Source: Terribacillus halophilus (GTDB lineage Bacteria > Bacillota > Bacilli > Bacillales > Amphibacillaceae). Taken from it: DNA of 64,000 nucleotides. Of this stretch, positions 29,963 to 38,653 are shown in pieces (position 1 is the stretch's first letter; each line of letters opens with the position of its first letter). The stretch spans positions 124,001 through 188,000 of the forward strand of contig NZ_FMZB01000007.1 of NCBI RefSeq assembly GCF_900101385.1, read 5' to 3'. The position numbers were made by a program, and so were the translations under genes. The notes beneath the pieces are model-generated. The model was not told the DNA's origin. It ran no database searches and saw only the letters and a program-made list of their open reading frames with translations.

Positions 29963-30435
29963 CGTGTCACCTCCTTAATATGTTTTTCAAAGCTATCTTT
30001 GATAGAATGCACTGCTTCCTTCATGTCAACGATATCCATGGCATGGATGTAAAGCTGTTTCTTATCCGGAGAAACTGCAACTGTGACTGTACCAGGCGTC
30101 AATGTGATGAGAGTTGTCAATAACGTAATCTCCCAATCCGAATCTAATTCCGTTTCCAGCGTAAAGATGCCGGGATTTATATCCAATCGTCTTGCGTAAA
30201 CGAGTTTTGTGATCGCAAAATTGGAAAGAATGAGCTCTTTGATAAAAATCAGCAATAAAACGATGATTTTATATAAACGCCTTAGATAGAATGGACCTTT
30301 CAGGAAGCGGCGCAGCAGGAATAACAGGGCAATCCCGACAATATAACCAGTTACGAATCCAGCGATGCTGTAGGTTTCGCCGAGGAACATCCACATGAAA
30401 GCAACCAGCAAATTGATACATATTTGAAAAGCCAT
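29959..30435 (-). CDS. mrpE: Na+/H+ antiporter subunit MrpE (MnhE)
   Basis: The 158-residue subunit has two N-terminal membrane segments, then a soluble part with the conserved TLITLTPGTVTVAVSPDKKQLYIHAMD near residue 108-135. Its length equals MrpE of B. subtilis. The gene starts immediately after the mrpD stop and has AGGAGGGAC upstream inside mrpD. Confidence 0.94.
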   Translation of the reverse strand: MAFQICINLLVAFMWMFLGETYSIAGFVTGYIVGIALLFLLRRFLKGPFYLRRLYKIIVLLLIFIKELILSNFAITKLVYARRLDINPGIFTLETELDSDWEITLLTTLITLTPGTVTVAVSPDKKQLYIHAMDIVDMKEAVHSIKDSFEKHIKEVTR

Positions 30436-31920
30436 CTAACGTCCCTCCTTTAACACGAGCTCCATATACGCTTGTGGATTGAGCAGATAGTCTGCAATAT
30501 GCTGGACTGTCGGCAGAATGGCTTCCGCGCCAATACCGAGAAAAACAGTGAACAGCATCAGGAATCCAGCAGGTATCAGATGACGAAGATGTTTTCGCTT
30601 TTGTTCTGAACCCGTTTCTCCTTCTCCCCAGAACACCTGGATGAAAGCTCTTACGATGGAAAGTAAAATGAGCAAGCTCGTCAGCAGCATGATGATGACT
30701 GTTGCCGTTTCTCCTTTTTCAAACGCCCCTCGTACAAGAAGCAGCTTGCCGATGAAACCGCTGAAAGGGGGCACACCTGCCAGCACCAGACCAGCAAGGA
30801 AGAACATCCAGCCAAGCGCAGGATGTGATCGAATCATACCGCCCATTTTGGATATGTCCGAAGTACCCGCCAGAGTCGCGATTGTGCCTGCCAGCAGGAA
30901 GAGCGCTGCCTTTACAATCATGTCCTGCAGGAGATAATAAATGCTGCCGCTCAACCCGTCATTATTGAAAATACCGATTCCGACAAGCATGAAACCAATG
31001 GCAGGAATGATATTATAAGCAACAATCAATTTTATATTTCGAGAAGCCAAAGCACCGATCACTCCGAATAGCATGGTCAGATTGCCGATCCAGATGAAGA
31101 GTTGATCCATGATTTCAGGCTGCTGGTGGAAAATGAGCGTGAAGGTGCGAATCAAGGAATATACGCCTACCTTGGTCAAAAGTGCACCGAATAAAGCTGA
31201 TACAACAGGATTCGGGACAATGTAGGAGCGCGGCAGCCAATAATAGAGCGGGAATGCTGCGCCTTTGGTTGCAAAGACGAAAAAGAGCAGGATGGCAACT
31301 GTCGTGATGATTCCTAGCTGATCAGCAGCCGCTGCCCGTTCTGCCAGCTGTGCCATATTTACAGTGCCCAAAACGGCATAGATGTAAGAAATGGCTGTAA
31401 CGAATAGCATCGAAGAAAACAGGTTGATCAGTACATACTTGATGGATTCACGAAGCTGTACTTTTTTTCCTCCATGGGTGATCAAGGCATAGGAAGCCAT
31501 CAGCAGGACTTCGAAGAACACGAACAAGTTGAATAAGTCTCCGGTTACAAAGGCACCAGATACGCCTGTCACCAATAAAAAGATGAATGTGTAAAAATAG
31601 AAACTTTCTTGTTCCTCAGACACGGAAGATGGTGCATACCATACGGCCGCAAGAAGAATGATGGATGTAGTCAGGATAAGTAATGCACTCAACGGATCAA
31701 GCACGAGGATGATGCCGTATGGTGCCATCCAGTTCCCGGTTTCCAGGACGATACTTCCTTCGGTAAGGACAAGGATGAGCAAGAATGTCATTGCAGCCAC
31801 GTTGATTAGTGCAAACATCATTGCCAAACGTCTGGTCAGCAGGATGCGTTTATGCGTAAACGCGAGCAGGATGCCAGCGAGGAACGGGATCAGTATCGGT
31901 AAAATAGCAAAATTAGTCAT
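30436..31920 (-). CDS. mrpD: Na+/H+ antiporter subunit MrpD (MnhD)
   Basis: MrpD is a 494-residue polytopic proton-translocating subunit homologous to complex I NuoM/NuoN. About 14 hydrophobic segments are visible. The conserved glutamate lies in FNLFVFFEVLLMASYAL near residue 137 and the key lysines in KGAAFPLYYWLPRSYIVPNPVVSALFGALLTKVGVYSLIR (split here around residues 219-258). ATG 31920 overlaps the mrpC end by 8 bases. Confidence 0.95.
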   Translation of the reverse strand: MTNFAILPILIPFLAGILLAFTHKRILLTRRLAMMFALINVAAMTFLLILVLTEGSIVLETGNWMAPYGIILVLDPLSALLILTTSIILLAAVWYAPSSVSEEQESFYFYTFIFLLVTGVSGAFVTGDLFNLFVFFEVLLMASYALITHGGKKVQLRESIKYVLINLFSSMLFVTAISYIYAVLGTVNMAQLAERAAAADQLGIITTVAILLFFVFATKGAAFPLYYWLPRSYIVPNPVVSALFGALLTKVGVYSLIRTFTLIFHQQPEIMDQLFIWIGNLTMLFGVIGALASRNIKLIVAYNIIPAIGFMLVGIGIFNNDGLSGSIYYLLQDMIVKAALFLLAGTIATLAGTSDISKMGGMIRSHPALGWMFFLAGLVLAGVPPFSGFIGKLLLVRGAFEKGETATVIIMLLTSLLILLSIVRAFIQVFWGEGETGSEQKRKHLRHLIPAGFLMLFTVFLGIGAEAILPTVQHIADYLLNPQAYMELVLKEGR

Positions 31921-32251
31921 GGTTATTACCTCTTAATTCTTCCATATTATCTGTTCCATTCGTTTTGACAGTCCGGTAAGCAAGCACGAGTAGCAGACTG
32001 GTGACACCGAAGCTGATGACGATGGAAGTCAGGATCAGTGCTTGCGGAAGCGGATCAGTATAATTTTCTGTTCCCTCCGTCAAAACAGGGGATGCGCCAC
32101 GTTTTAATTTTCCCATTGTCAGGATGAACAAATGCGCTGCATGGGACAGCAGGGCAGTACCGATGATGATTCGCAGCAGCCGCTTTTGCAAGATGTTATA
32201 AACGGCGAATCCGAAGAGGATGCCGGCAAGTACAATCATGATGATCTCCAT
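31913..32251 (-). CDS. mrpC: Na+/H+ antiporter subunit MrpC (MnhC)
   Basis: A 112-residue subunit homologous to NuoK, with three membrane segments. Family residues are visible in GTALLSHAAHLFILTMG near 30-48 and DPLPQALILTSIVISFG near 67-83. Its ATG shares one base with the mrpA stop (TAATG). In the usual seven-gene operon mrpB lies between mrpA and mrpC; here nothing does. Confidence 0.95.
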   Translation of the reverse strand: MEIIMIVLAGILFGFAVYNILQKRLLRIIIGTALLSHAAHLFILTMGKLKRGASPVLTEGTENYTDPLPQALILTSIVISFGVTSLLLVLAYRTVKTNGTDNMEELRGNNHD

Positions 32252-34608
32252 TAGCGATCCCCTCCTTTTTGACGCAATTTGATAAGGGAATAGATTCCCA
32301 AAGCAGCAATCGCCAATACCGTGATTTCGAACAATGTATCCAGTCCCCGGAAATCGACAAGGATGACGTTGACAATATTATCACCGCCGCCAAGTTTATA
32401 AGAATTCTCGATAAAGTAATCGGAAATGGCAGGGAATAGGCGCTGACTATAGGCAGCCAATCCGACAAGCATCATCATCAGTCCGCAGAGTGAGGCGATG
32501 ATGATATTGGTTATCTTCTTGGAAAGCTTTTCTTTTCTTTCCCTTTTGAATTCCGGCAGATGTCGGAAGCACAACAGGAACAGGACAACGGTAATCGTTT
32601 CAATGCTCAATTGGGTCAAGGCAAGGTCAGGAGCCCGGAACAGAACAAACAGGATGGACAGCCCGTATCCAACTACCCCCAAGATGATGACAGCTGTCAG
32701 CTTTTTCTGGGATACAGTGCTTCCAAAAGCAGCAGCGATCATGATGACTGCCACTGCCAGTTCAGGCAGGCTCTGCGGCAGTGAAACTGGGGAAGTATCC
32801 ATATTCGAAAGATCGAACGAGTTCGTCCCGAATAGAACCAGCAGTGTCAAGATCGAGATGAAACTGATAATGATCGCATTATACTGGCGCAGTGATCCGC
32901 TCACGATATGGTCATTGAGTTTCTTGGTCTGTTTTTCACTGGCATTGAGGATGACCGAATAGACGTTATTGCCGGAAAGCCTGCCAGGCAGTAGTTTATA
33001 AAGTCCCGTCCAATAGCTTCTTGTGCTATACAATAGGATCCCTGATATGACAACGATAAGAGACATGAGCAAAGCAGGGACGAGGCCATGCCAGAAATGG
33101 ATGCTGTGCGCTTCCATTGTCTCGCCATAAACCGCATTCGCCGCTGGCAGCAGTAAATGACGGCTGAACCAATTTGGAAAAATACTGATCAGTATCACAC
33201 CTGAAACTAGCAACACAGGTGATAATAGCATGCCGAATTTCGGGTCATGAGCTTTTTTTGCAACAGTTGTCTCTGATTTCCCCGTAAATGTGCGGAAATA
33301 GAAATACATGCTGTATACGAATGTAAAGATACTGCCAGCCACAGCTGCATATGGAACGATATCGGCCAGTACGGAAGCAAAACCAGTTCCGAATGCGCGG
33401 TCAGCTGACAAGTCCCAAGAGCTTGCGAAGAATTCTTCTTTACTGTAAAAGCCATTTAAAATCGGCAGTGGAACACCAGCCATCGAGAACGCGGCGAGCA
33501 CGCTGATGATACCGGTTATCGGCATGAGTTTCCAAAGGCCACCGAGTCTACGGATATCCCGGGTGCCTGTTTCATGATCGATGATGCCGACAGCCATAAA
33601 TAAGCTGCCCTTGAATGTCGCATGATTGAGGATATGGAATATGGCAGCAAAGATGGCTGCTTCGGTTCCATAGCCGATCATTGCCATGATCATACCAAGC
33701 TGACTGACCGTGGAAAAAGCCAGAATTCCCTTGAGATCTGTCTGTCTGACTGCCATATAAGAGCCCCAGAATAAAGTCAGGAGACCGATGATAGAGACAG
33801 CGATGAAAAATGCTTCACTTTCCCGGAATACAGGGGTGAAACGGAGCAGTAAGAAGAGTCCGGCTTTGACCATTGTGGCCGAATGCAAATATGCGCTGAC
33901 AGGCGTCGGAGCTTCCATTGCATCCGGCAGCCAGATATGGAAAGGGAACTGAGCCGATTTCGTACAGGCAGCAAGCAGCAGCAGCACGACAATCAGCGGG
34001 AACCAATCACTGCCAAGGATCAAGTCACCCTTTGTCAATATTTCTCGGATGCTTGCTGACCCTGTTACCAAGTGAAGAAGCGCCAATCCCCCGAGTAGAG
34101 CAAATCCGCCAAGAAAGGTGATCAGCATGGATTTGAGGGCGCCATCCGTGGAAGCTTTCCTGTTGAACCAGAAACTGATCAATAAGAATGAAGATACAGA
34201 GGTGAGCTCCCAGAAAGTATAAAGTGCGTAGATATTATCCGACGTTACAATGCCGAGCATGGCACCCATGAATAACAGCAGATAGACATAGAAAGAACCC
34301 AGCCTTTCTTCCAGGTCCAGATAATGAATGGAATAGAAAGCTACGAGGGCGCCTATCCCGCTGATCAGCAAAGCGAAGAACAAGGCAAGACCATCTGTAT
34401 AAAACGTCAAGTCCAGTCCGAGTGACGGTATCCAGCTGTAATGGTATAGTATGTCGGTTTTGCCGCTGATGAGCAGCGTGAGAAAATAAAGGAATATCGA
34501 TAGCGATGCAGCAAATGCCACATAGCCGGTATGTATGCGGTATTTGAATTTAGCGATGAATGGGATGCACAAAGCGATAAGAAATGGCATCAGTATGGCT
34601 ATAATCAT
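32251..34608 (-). CDS. mrpA: Na+/H+ antiporter subunit MrpA (MnhA)
   Basis: This is the largest subunit, 785 residues, homologous to NuoL. It has about 20 membrane segments, with the conserved glutamate in LYTFWELTSVSSFLLI near 135, the lysine motif ATMVKAGLFLL near 250, and HNPD-like loops. The C-terminus has the MBH/DUF4040-type segment (FRAPDLALTQLSIETITVVLFL near 665-690) and ends with the MbhE-like module GGGDNIVNVILVDFRGLDTLFEI. The length is that of group 1 MrpA, so it is not an MrpA-MrpB fusion. ATG 34608 follows GAGGAGG; the upstream in-frame ATG 34632 precedes that site and is unlikely. Confidence 0.95.
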   Translation of the reverse strand: MIIAILMPFLIALCIPFIAKFKYRIHTGYVAFAASLSIFLYFLTLLISGKTDILYHYSWIPSLGLDLTFYTDGLALFFALLISGIGALVAFYSIHYLDLEERLGSFYVYLLLFMGAMLGIVTSDNIYALYTFWELTSVSSFLLISFWFNRKASTDGALKSMLITFLGGFALLGGLALLHLVTGSASIREILTKGDLILGSDWFPLIVVLLLLAACTKSAQFPFHIWLPDAMEAPTPVSAYLHSATMVKAGLFLLLRFTPVFRESEAFFIAVSIIGLLTLFWGSYMAVRQTDLKGILAFSTVSQLGMIMAMIGYGTEAAIFAAIFHILNHATFKGSLFMAVGIIDHETGTRDIRRLGGLWKLMPITGIISVLAAFSMAGVPLPILNGFYSKEEFFASSWDLSADRAFGTGFASVLADIVPYAAVAGSIFTFVYSMYFYFRTFTGKSETTVAKKAHDPKFGMLLSPVLLVSGVILISIFPNWFSRHLLLPAANAVYGETMEAHSIHFWHGLVPALLMSLIVVISGILLYSTRSYWTGLYKLLPGRLSGNNVYSVILNASEKQTKKLNDHIVSGSLRQYNAIIISFISILTLLVLFGTNSFDLSNMDTSPVSLPQSLPELAVAVIMIAAAFGSTVSQKKLTAVIILGVVGYGLSILFVLFRAPDLALTQLSIETITVVLFLLCFRHLPEFKRERKEKLSKKITNIIIASLCGLMMMLVGLAAYSQRLFPAISDYFIENSYKLGGGDNIVNVILVDFRGLDTLFEITVLAIAALGIYSLIKLRQKGGDR

Positions 34609-34655
34609 GTTATGGCAGTCCTCCTCTTTCAACTAGGTAATTACTTCATCAATAC

Positions 34656-34684
34656 ATGATAACCTAAAAAAGATCTATACCCAA
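34656..34684 (-). promoter_or_regulatory. Possible promoter of the mrp operon
   Basis: On the minus strand TTGGGT (34684-34679), 17 bases, TATCAT (34661-34656); the -10 is good and the -35 weak. Confidence 0.4.
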
Positions 34685-34731
34685 TTCTATAGGACTTCAA
34701 GCCTGCACTGCAACTGACATAGCTATGTTTA

Positions 34732-34762
34732 AGAAAAAAACCTCACCAAGTCGGCAAGGTTT
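34732..34762 (-). terminator. Terminator of sda
   Basis: Minus strand AAACCTTGCC (34762-34753) pairs with GGTGAGGTTT (34747-34738) including two G-T pairs, loop of 5, then TTTTTTC. Confidence 0.8.
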
Positions 34763-34777
34763 AAGGGAGACGATATT

Positions 34778-34918
34778 TTAGCTAGTGTAGCGGATCTTAT
34801 GTGATAAGCCCCTTGATTGGATTTCTTTCTCGATTAGATGAATAAACTCTTGGCTCAAGTGGAGTTCGTTCGCCTTGTGGTAAGATTCGATCAGCAATTC
34901 ATCAGACAGATGTTCCAT
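34778..34918 (-). CDS. sda: Sporulation histidine kinase inhibitor Sda
   Basis: Sda is a 46-residue helical hairpin that binds and inhibits the KinA/KinB sporulation kinases when replication is blocked or newly started. The translated frame begins [20 protein letters not shown] and continues with [15 protein letters not shown], almost the B. subtilis pattern ([22 protein letters not shown]). AGGAGG (34932-34927) is 8 bases before the ATG. A terminator follows. Its position beside yqeG and a cluster of DnaA boxes upstream match the known DnaA-controlled sda locus. Confidence 0.96.
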   Translation of the reverse strand: MEHLSDELLIESYHKANELHLSQEFIHLIEKEIQSRGLSHKIRYTS

Positions 34919-34999
34919 CTTGCATTCCTCCTGATTGGAGATAACTTACTAGCTTGCAGATCTTCTGTACGTGGGTTGGGGAGTTGATAAGTTATTAAT

Positions 35000-35028
35000 A
35001 ATGTATCATGAAAGAAATAGAGGGACAA
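35000..35028 (-). promoter_or_regulatory. Possible sda promoter
   Basis: Minus strand TTGTCC (35028-35023), 17 bases, TACATT (35005-35000), each four of six consensus bases. It lies between the DnaA boxes and the sda ribosome-binding site. Confidence 0.45.
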
Positions 35029-35036
35029 GACGATAG

Positions 35037-35135
35037 TTATCTACAGAAAACTGTTCATAACCTGTAGATAAAGTGTTTATAAATGTGCAAAATTGTTTTC
35101 TGTAGCTGTTGATAATGTGGACATAGTTATCCACA
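35037..35135. promoter_or_regulatory. DnaA-box cluster upstream of sda
   Basis: Within 99 bases there is one perfect DnaA box TTATCCACA (35127-35135, plus) and three one-mismatch boxes: TTATCTACA (35037-35045, plus), TTATCTACA (35063-35071, minus) and TTATCAACA (35107-35115, minus). A weaker fifth, TTATCAACT, lies at 34982-34990 (minus). DnaA is known to bind the sda control region in B. subtilis and stimulate its transcription. Binding could also affect the divergent yqeG promoter. Confidence 0.88.
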
Positions 35136-35234
35136 ATAAGAAATATGTAGAGATTTGTCGAAAGGTTTTACTTCTAATTTCATGTCTTTTACATAGAGAA
35201 TAGTCGAAAAAAAGCAGAACGATGAAAGATTTTT

Positions 35235-35263
35235 TTGAAACCGTCGTAAAAATACCTTATGAT
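35235..35263 (+). promoter_or_regulatory. Promoter of the yqeG operon
   Basis: TTGAAA (35235-35240), 17 bases, TATGAT (35258-35263), five of six consensus bases in each box, 45 bases before the yqeG ATG. Confidence 0.75.
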
Positions 35264-35307
35264 GGGTAAGTAACTGTTGAAGTGCATGAGATCGGAGGAA
35301 ATCCATA

Positions 35308-35823
35308 ATGCTAAAGAAGTTTTTGCCCAATGAGCATGTAAAGAGCATTTTTGATATAAAGCCAGAGAAATTGAAAGCGCAGGGAATCAAAGGTATCATT
35401 ACCGATCTGGATAACACACTGGTCGCGTGGGATGTTGCCGATGCTACACCGGAAGTGACGGATTGGTTCAAGGAAATGCGCGCTCATGATATTAAAATTA
35501 CGATTATATCCAATAATAATGAGCAGCGAGTGAAAGTATTTTCCGAACCTTTGGAGATACCTTTTGTCTATAGCGCAAGAAAACCGCTTGGACGAGCGTT
35601 CAAGCAAGCTGTGAAGCAAATGAACCTGGAAAAAGATGAGATTGTCATGATTGGCGATCAGCTCCTGACGGATGTATTGGGGGGGAATTTGGCTGGCTTT
35701 TATACGATCGTTGTCGTACCAATCGTCAAAACAGATGGAAAGATTACCAGAATCAATCGGATGATCGAACGACGGATACTGAACTACTTCAGAAGAAAAG
35801 GAAAGATCACATGGGAGGAATGA
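35308..35823 (+). CDS. yqeG: YqeG family HAD-type phosphatase
   Basis: A HAD superfamily class IIIA phosphatase of 171 residues. Motif I is TDLDNTLVAWD near residue 31, motif II TIISNNN near 66 and motif III/IV GDQLLTDVLGGN near 116. The substrate is unproven; relatives include mitochondrial phosphatidylglycerophosphate phosphatase. CGGAGGAAA precedes ATG 35308. It is the first gene of a conserved operon, with its end overlapping yqeH (ATGA). Confidence 0.94.
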   Translation: MLKKFLPNEHVKSIFDIKPEKLKAQGIKGIITDLDNTLVAWDVADATPEVTDWFKEMRAHDIKITIISNNNEQRVKVFSEPLEIPFVYSARKPLGRAFKQAVKQMNLEKDEIVMIGDQLLTDVLGGNLAGFYTIVVVPIVKTDGKITRINRMIERRILNYFRRKGKITWEE

Positions 35824-36929
35824 ATGTGGAAGAATTGATTTGCCAAGGATGCGGAGCACCAATTCAGACAGAAGACGCATCTTTGCCAGGTTATATCCCA
35901 GCATCGGCATTAGGGAAAAGTGATGAGGTCATCTGTAAGCGCTGCTTCCGGCTCAAGCACTACAATGAGGTCCAGGATGTCGCAGTGACGGACGATGACT
36001 TCTTTACATTGATAAGTGAAATCAGTAACAAAGAAGGCATTGTCATCAAGCTGGTGGATATATTCGATTTCAACGGCAGTTTCATCGGCAGCATCAAACG
36101 GCTTGTCGGGGACAAACCAATCATATTAGTCGGTAACAAAGTGGACTTGCTTCCGAAATCAACAAATCATGATCGCCTCAAACAGTGGCTGCGTGGAGCA
36201 GCTAAAGAATATGGCATCAAAGTGGCTGATGTACACTTGATATCAGCTAAGCGAGGAATCGGAATGCCAGAGCTCGAGGAAAGCATCCAGGAATTGCGCG
36301 CCGGAAAAGATGTATACGTGGTCGGCAGTACAAATGTAGGTAAATCCACGTTCATCAATGCCTTAATCAAACATTCAACGGGAATAAACGATGCAATCAC
36401 AACTTCTTATTATCCTGGTACCACACTCGGATTCATCGACATCCCACTCGATGAAAGAAGTTCTTTGTTTGATACACCTGGTATCGTGAATCGCCAGCAA
36501 ATCGCCCATTACGTTACTGATAAAGACTTGAAAACCATCACCCCGAATAAAGAAATCAAAGCTCGAATTTACCAATTGAATGACGGGCAGACATTGTTCA
36601 TCGGCGGTTTGGCTCGCATCGATTTCGAAAAGGGAACAAGGCAGCCATTCGTGTGCTATTTCTCCAATGCACTCGATATCCATCGTACCAAACTTGAGAA
36701 TGCAGATGCACTTTATGAACGCCAAAAGGGGGAATTGCTCACACCGCCGCACAACGAACAGCTTGAGCATTTTCCGTCTTTCCAAAAGACAACATTCAAA
36801 ATAAAAGAACAGAAAACGGATATTGTCATCCCTGGATTGGGCTGGGTTACACTGTCAGGTGAACCTGCATCGGTTACTGTCCATACACCAGAGGGCGTAC
36901 CGGCAACTATCCGCAGGTCATTAATCTAA
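35820..36929 (+). CDS. yqeH: Ribosome biogenesis GTPase YqeH
   Basis: YqeH is a circularly permuted GTPase needed for 30S subunit assembly. The 369-residue product starts with a zinc finger (CQGCG and later CKRC), then the permuted G motifs: G4 VGNKVDLL near 107, G5 LISAKRGIG near 142, G1 GSTNVGKST near 172 and G3 DTPGIVN near 220. A C-terminal RNA-binding domain follows. ATG 35820 overlaps the yqeG stop and GGGAGG is just upstream. ATG 35811 and GTG 35826 are possible alternatives. Confidence 0.95.
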   Translation: MNVEELICQGCGAPIQTEDASLPGYIPASALGKSDEVICKRCFRLKHYNEVQDVAVTDDDFFTLISEISNKEGIVIKLVDIFDFNGSFIGSIKRLVGDKPIILVGNKVDLLPKSTNHDRLKQWLRGAAKEYGIKVADVHLISAKRGIGMPELEESIQELRAGKDVYVVGSTNVGKSTFINALIKHSTGINDAITTSYYPGTTLGFIDIPLDERSSLFDTPGIVNRQQIAHYVTDKDLKTITPNKEIKARIYQLNDGQTLFIGGLARIDFEKGTRQPFVCYFSNALDIHRTKLENADALYERQKGELLTPPHNEQLEHFPSFQKTTFKIKEQKTDIVIPGLGWVTLSGEPASVTVHTPEGVPATIRRSLI

Positions 36930-36943
36930 AGGGGAGCGAGAAA

Positions 36944-37780
36944 ATGAAAATATTGAAGTTAGGCCTGATTGGCCATCCGGTGGAGCAATCTTTATCACCA
37001 TGGATCCATACACGATTCATGGAACAGACCGGTATCGATGGAGAATACAAGCTATACCCGATCGAACCAGATGTTTTTGATAAAAAAATCACAGCATTAA
37101 TGCAAAGCGGGATAGATGGCTTCAATATTACGGTTCCTTATAAGCAGCGTATCATCCCATTCCTGGATGAGCTTGATCCCGATGCTGCCAAAATCGGAGC
37201 TGTGAATACAGCTGTGCGAAAGAACGGCAAGTGGATCGGGTATAATACGGATGGGTCAGGCTATGTACGTGCATTGGAACAGGTCATTCCCCCGAAAGAA
37301 AGTTTGCATGTACTGATGCTTGGCGCAGGAGGGGCAGCCCGTGGAATATATCGGGCGCTGGTCACGCATGGATTCCGACATGTTGATATCGCCAACCGCA
37401 CTGCCTCCAAAGCGGAGGAGCTGCTGCAATTGCAGGAGCCGGAAACAATTTCGGAAATCCTGACATTCCAGGAAGTGCAGCAGCAGTTGGCGGACTATGA
37501 TGTCATCATTCACACAACAAGTGTCGGGATGAGTCCGAATGCAGCGGAACAAATCATTCCGTTAACCAATTTGAAGCCTGGGGCAGTGGTCAGTGATATC
37601 GTCTACAAACCGATCGAAACGCAGCTGCTTCATACGGCCAAGCAGCAGGGAGCACTTATTCATCATGGCCATAGCATGCTTTTATATCAAGCGCAATACG
37701 CATTTGAAATTTGGTCAGGCCGGCAGGTCGTGGTCGGTGACCTATTGAATCAACTGGAACAAAGAGTAACGGAGGCATAA
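36944..37780 (+). CDS. aroE: Shikimate dehydrogenase (NADP+)
   Basis: AroE reduces 3-dehydroshikimate in aromatic amino acid synthesis. The 278-residue product has the substrate site QSLSPWIHTRF near residue 14, the catalytic Lys in NITVPYKQRI near 66, the Asp in VNTAVRKNGKWIGYNTDG, and the NADP motif LGAGGAARGIY near 127. GGGGAGCG precedes ATG 36944. The gene lies within the ribosome-assembly operon, as in B. subtilis. Confidence 0.96.
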   Translation: MKILKLGLIGHPVEQSLSPWIHTRFMEQTGIDGEYKLYPIEPDVFDKKITALMQSGIDGFNITVPYKQRIIPFLDELDPDAAKIGAVNTAVRKNGKWIGYNTDGSGYVRALEQVIPPKESLHVLMLGAGGAARGIYRALVTHGFRHVDIANRTASKAEELLQLQEPETISEILTFQEVQQQLADYDVIIHTTSVGMSPNAAEQIIPLTNLKPGAVVSDIVYKPIETQLLHTAKQQGALIHHGHSMLLYQAQYAFEIWSGRQVVVGDLLNQLEQRVTEA

Positions 37781-37781
37781 T

Positions 37782-38072
37782 ATGTTAACAGGTAAACAAA
37801 AAAGATATCTTCGCGCACAAGCGCATCATTTGAAACCAATTTTCCAGGTAGGGAAAATCGGTGTGAATGATAATATGCTTATCCAAATTGGTGAAGCATT
37901 GGAAAAACGGGAATTGCTCAAAGTGAGTCTTCTGCAAAACTGTTTGGACGAGAAAGAGGATGTAGCCGCAGCCATTGCAGAGGGTACGGGTGCTTCTATC
38001 GTCCAAATCATCGGAAGCACAATCATCCTATACAGAGAATCAGAAGAGCATAAACAGATCAAGCTGCCATGA
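37782..38072 (+). CDS. yhbY: Ribosome assembly RNA-binding protein YhbY
   Basis: The 96-residue CRM-domain protein (YqeI in B. subtilis) associates with pre-50S particles. The signature KRYLRAQAHHLKPIFQVGKIGVND occupies about residues 6-29 and GASIVQIIGSTIILYRES the C-terminal part. Only one base separates it from aroE, so it is translated from the operon mRNA with GGAGG inside the aroE end. Confidence 0.95.
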   Translation: MLTGKQKRYLRAQAHHLKPIFQVGKIGVNDNMLIQIGEALEKRELLKVSLLQNCLDEKEDVAAAIAEGTGASIVQIIGSTIILYRESEEHKQIKLP

Positions 38073-38083
38073 AGGAGTAGGTC

Positions 38084-38653
38084 ATGAAAAAAGTCGGAAT
38101 ATTGGGGGGGACATTCGATCCTCCCCACTTGGGACATTTATTCATTGCGCAGGAAGTCCAGTATAAACTGGAGTTGGATGAAGTTTGGTTCATTCCTGCA
38201 TACGAAGCGCCGCATAAAAGGAAGTCCCGAACCGATGCGGTTTTACGTCTCGAGATGGTGGAGGCAGCAATAGCGGAAAATCCTTATTTCCGCATGGAAT
38301 CAATTGAGGTGGATCGTTTAGGCAAATCCTACACATTTGATACAATGGAACTGTTACAGGAAATGCATCCGGATACTGCATTTCATTTCATCATCGGTGC
38401 CGATTTGGTGGAGAGTCTGCACACATGGCATCGTATCGATGACTTGGTTGACAAGCTGACATTTGTAGGTGTCGGTCGGCCGGGCTATGAACTGATGACA
38501 ACCTATCCGGTCACTTACGTCGATATCCCGGAGCTTGAGATTTCCTCGAGCATGATTCGCGAACGTGTTAAACAGGGTGCTCCTGTACACTATCTTGTTT
38601 CGGGTGCAGTGTTCGATATCATAAAGGAGCAAAAGCTGTATGCAGAGAGATAA
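38084..38653 (+). CDS. nadD: Nicotinate-nucleotide adenylyltransferase
   Basis: NadD adenylates nicotinate mononucleotide in NAD synthesis. The 189-residue product has the nucleotidyltransferase motif GGTFDPPHLGHL at residue 8-19 and the second motif ISSSMIRERV near 150. AAGGAG precedes ATG 38084. Its end overlaps yqeK by 14 bases. Confidence 0.97.
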   Translation: MKKVGILGGTFDPPHLGHLFIAQEVQYKLELDEVWFIPAYEAPHKRKSRTDAVLRLEMVEAAIAENPYFRMESIEVDRLGKSYTFDTMELLQEMHPDTAFHFIIGADLVESLHTWHRIDDLVDKLTFVGVGRPGYELMTTYPVTYVDIPELEISSSMIRERVKQGAPVHYLVSGAVFDIIKEQKLYAER

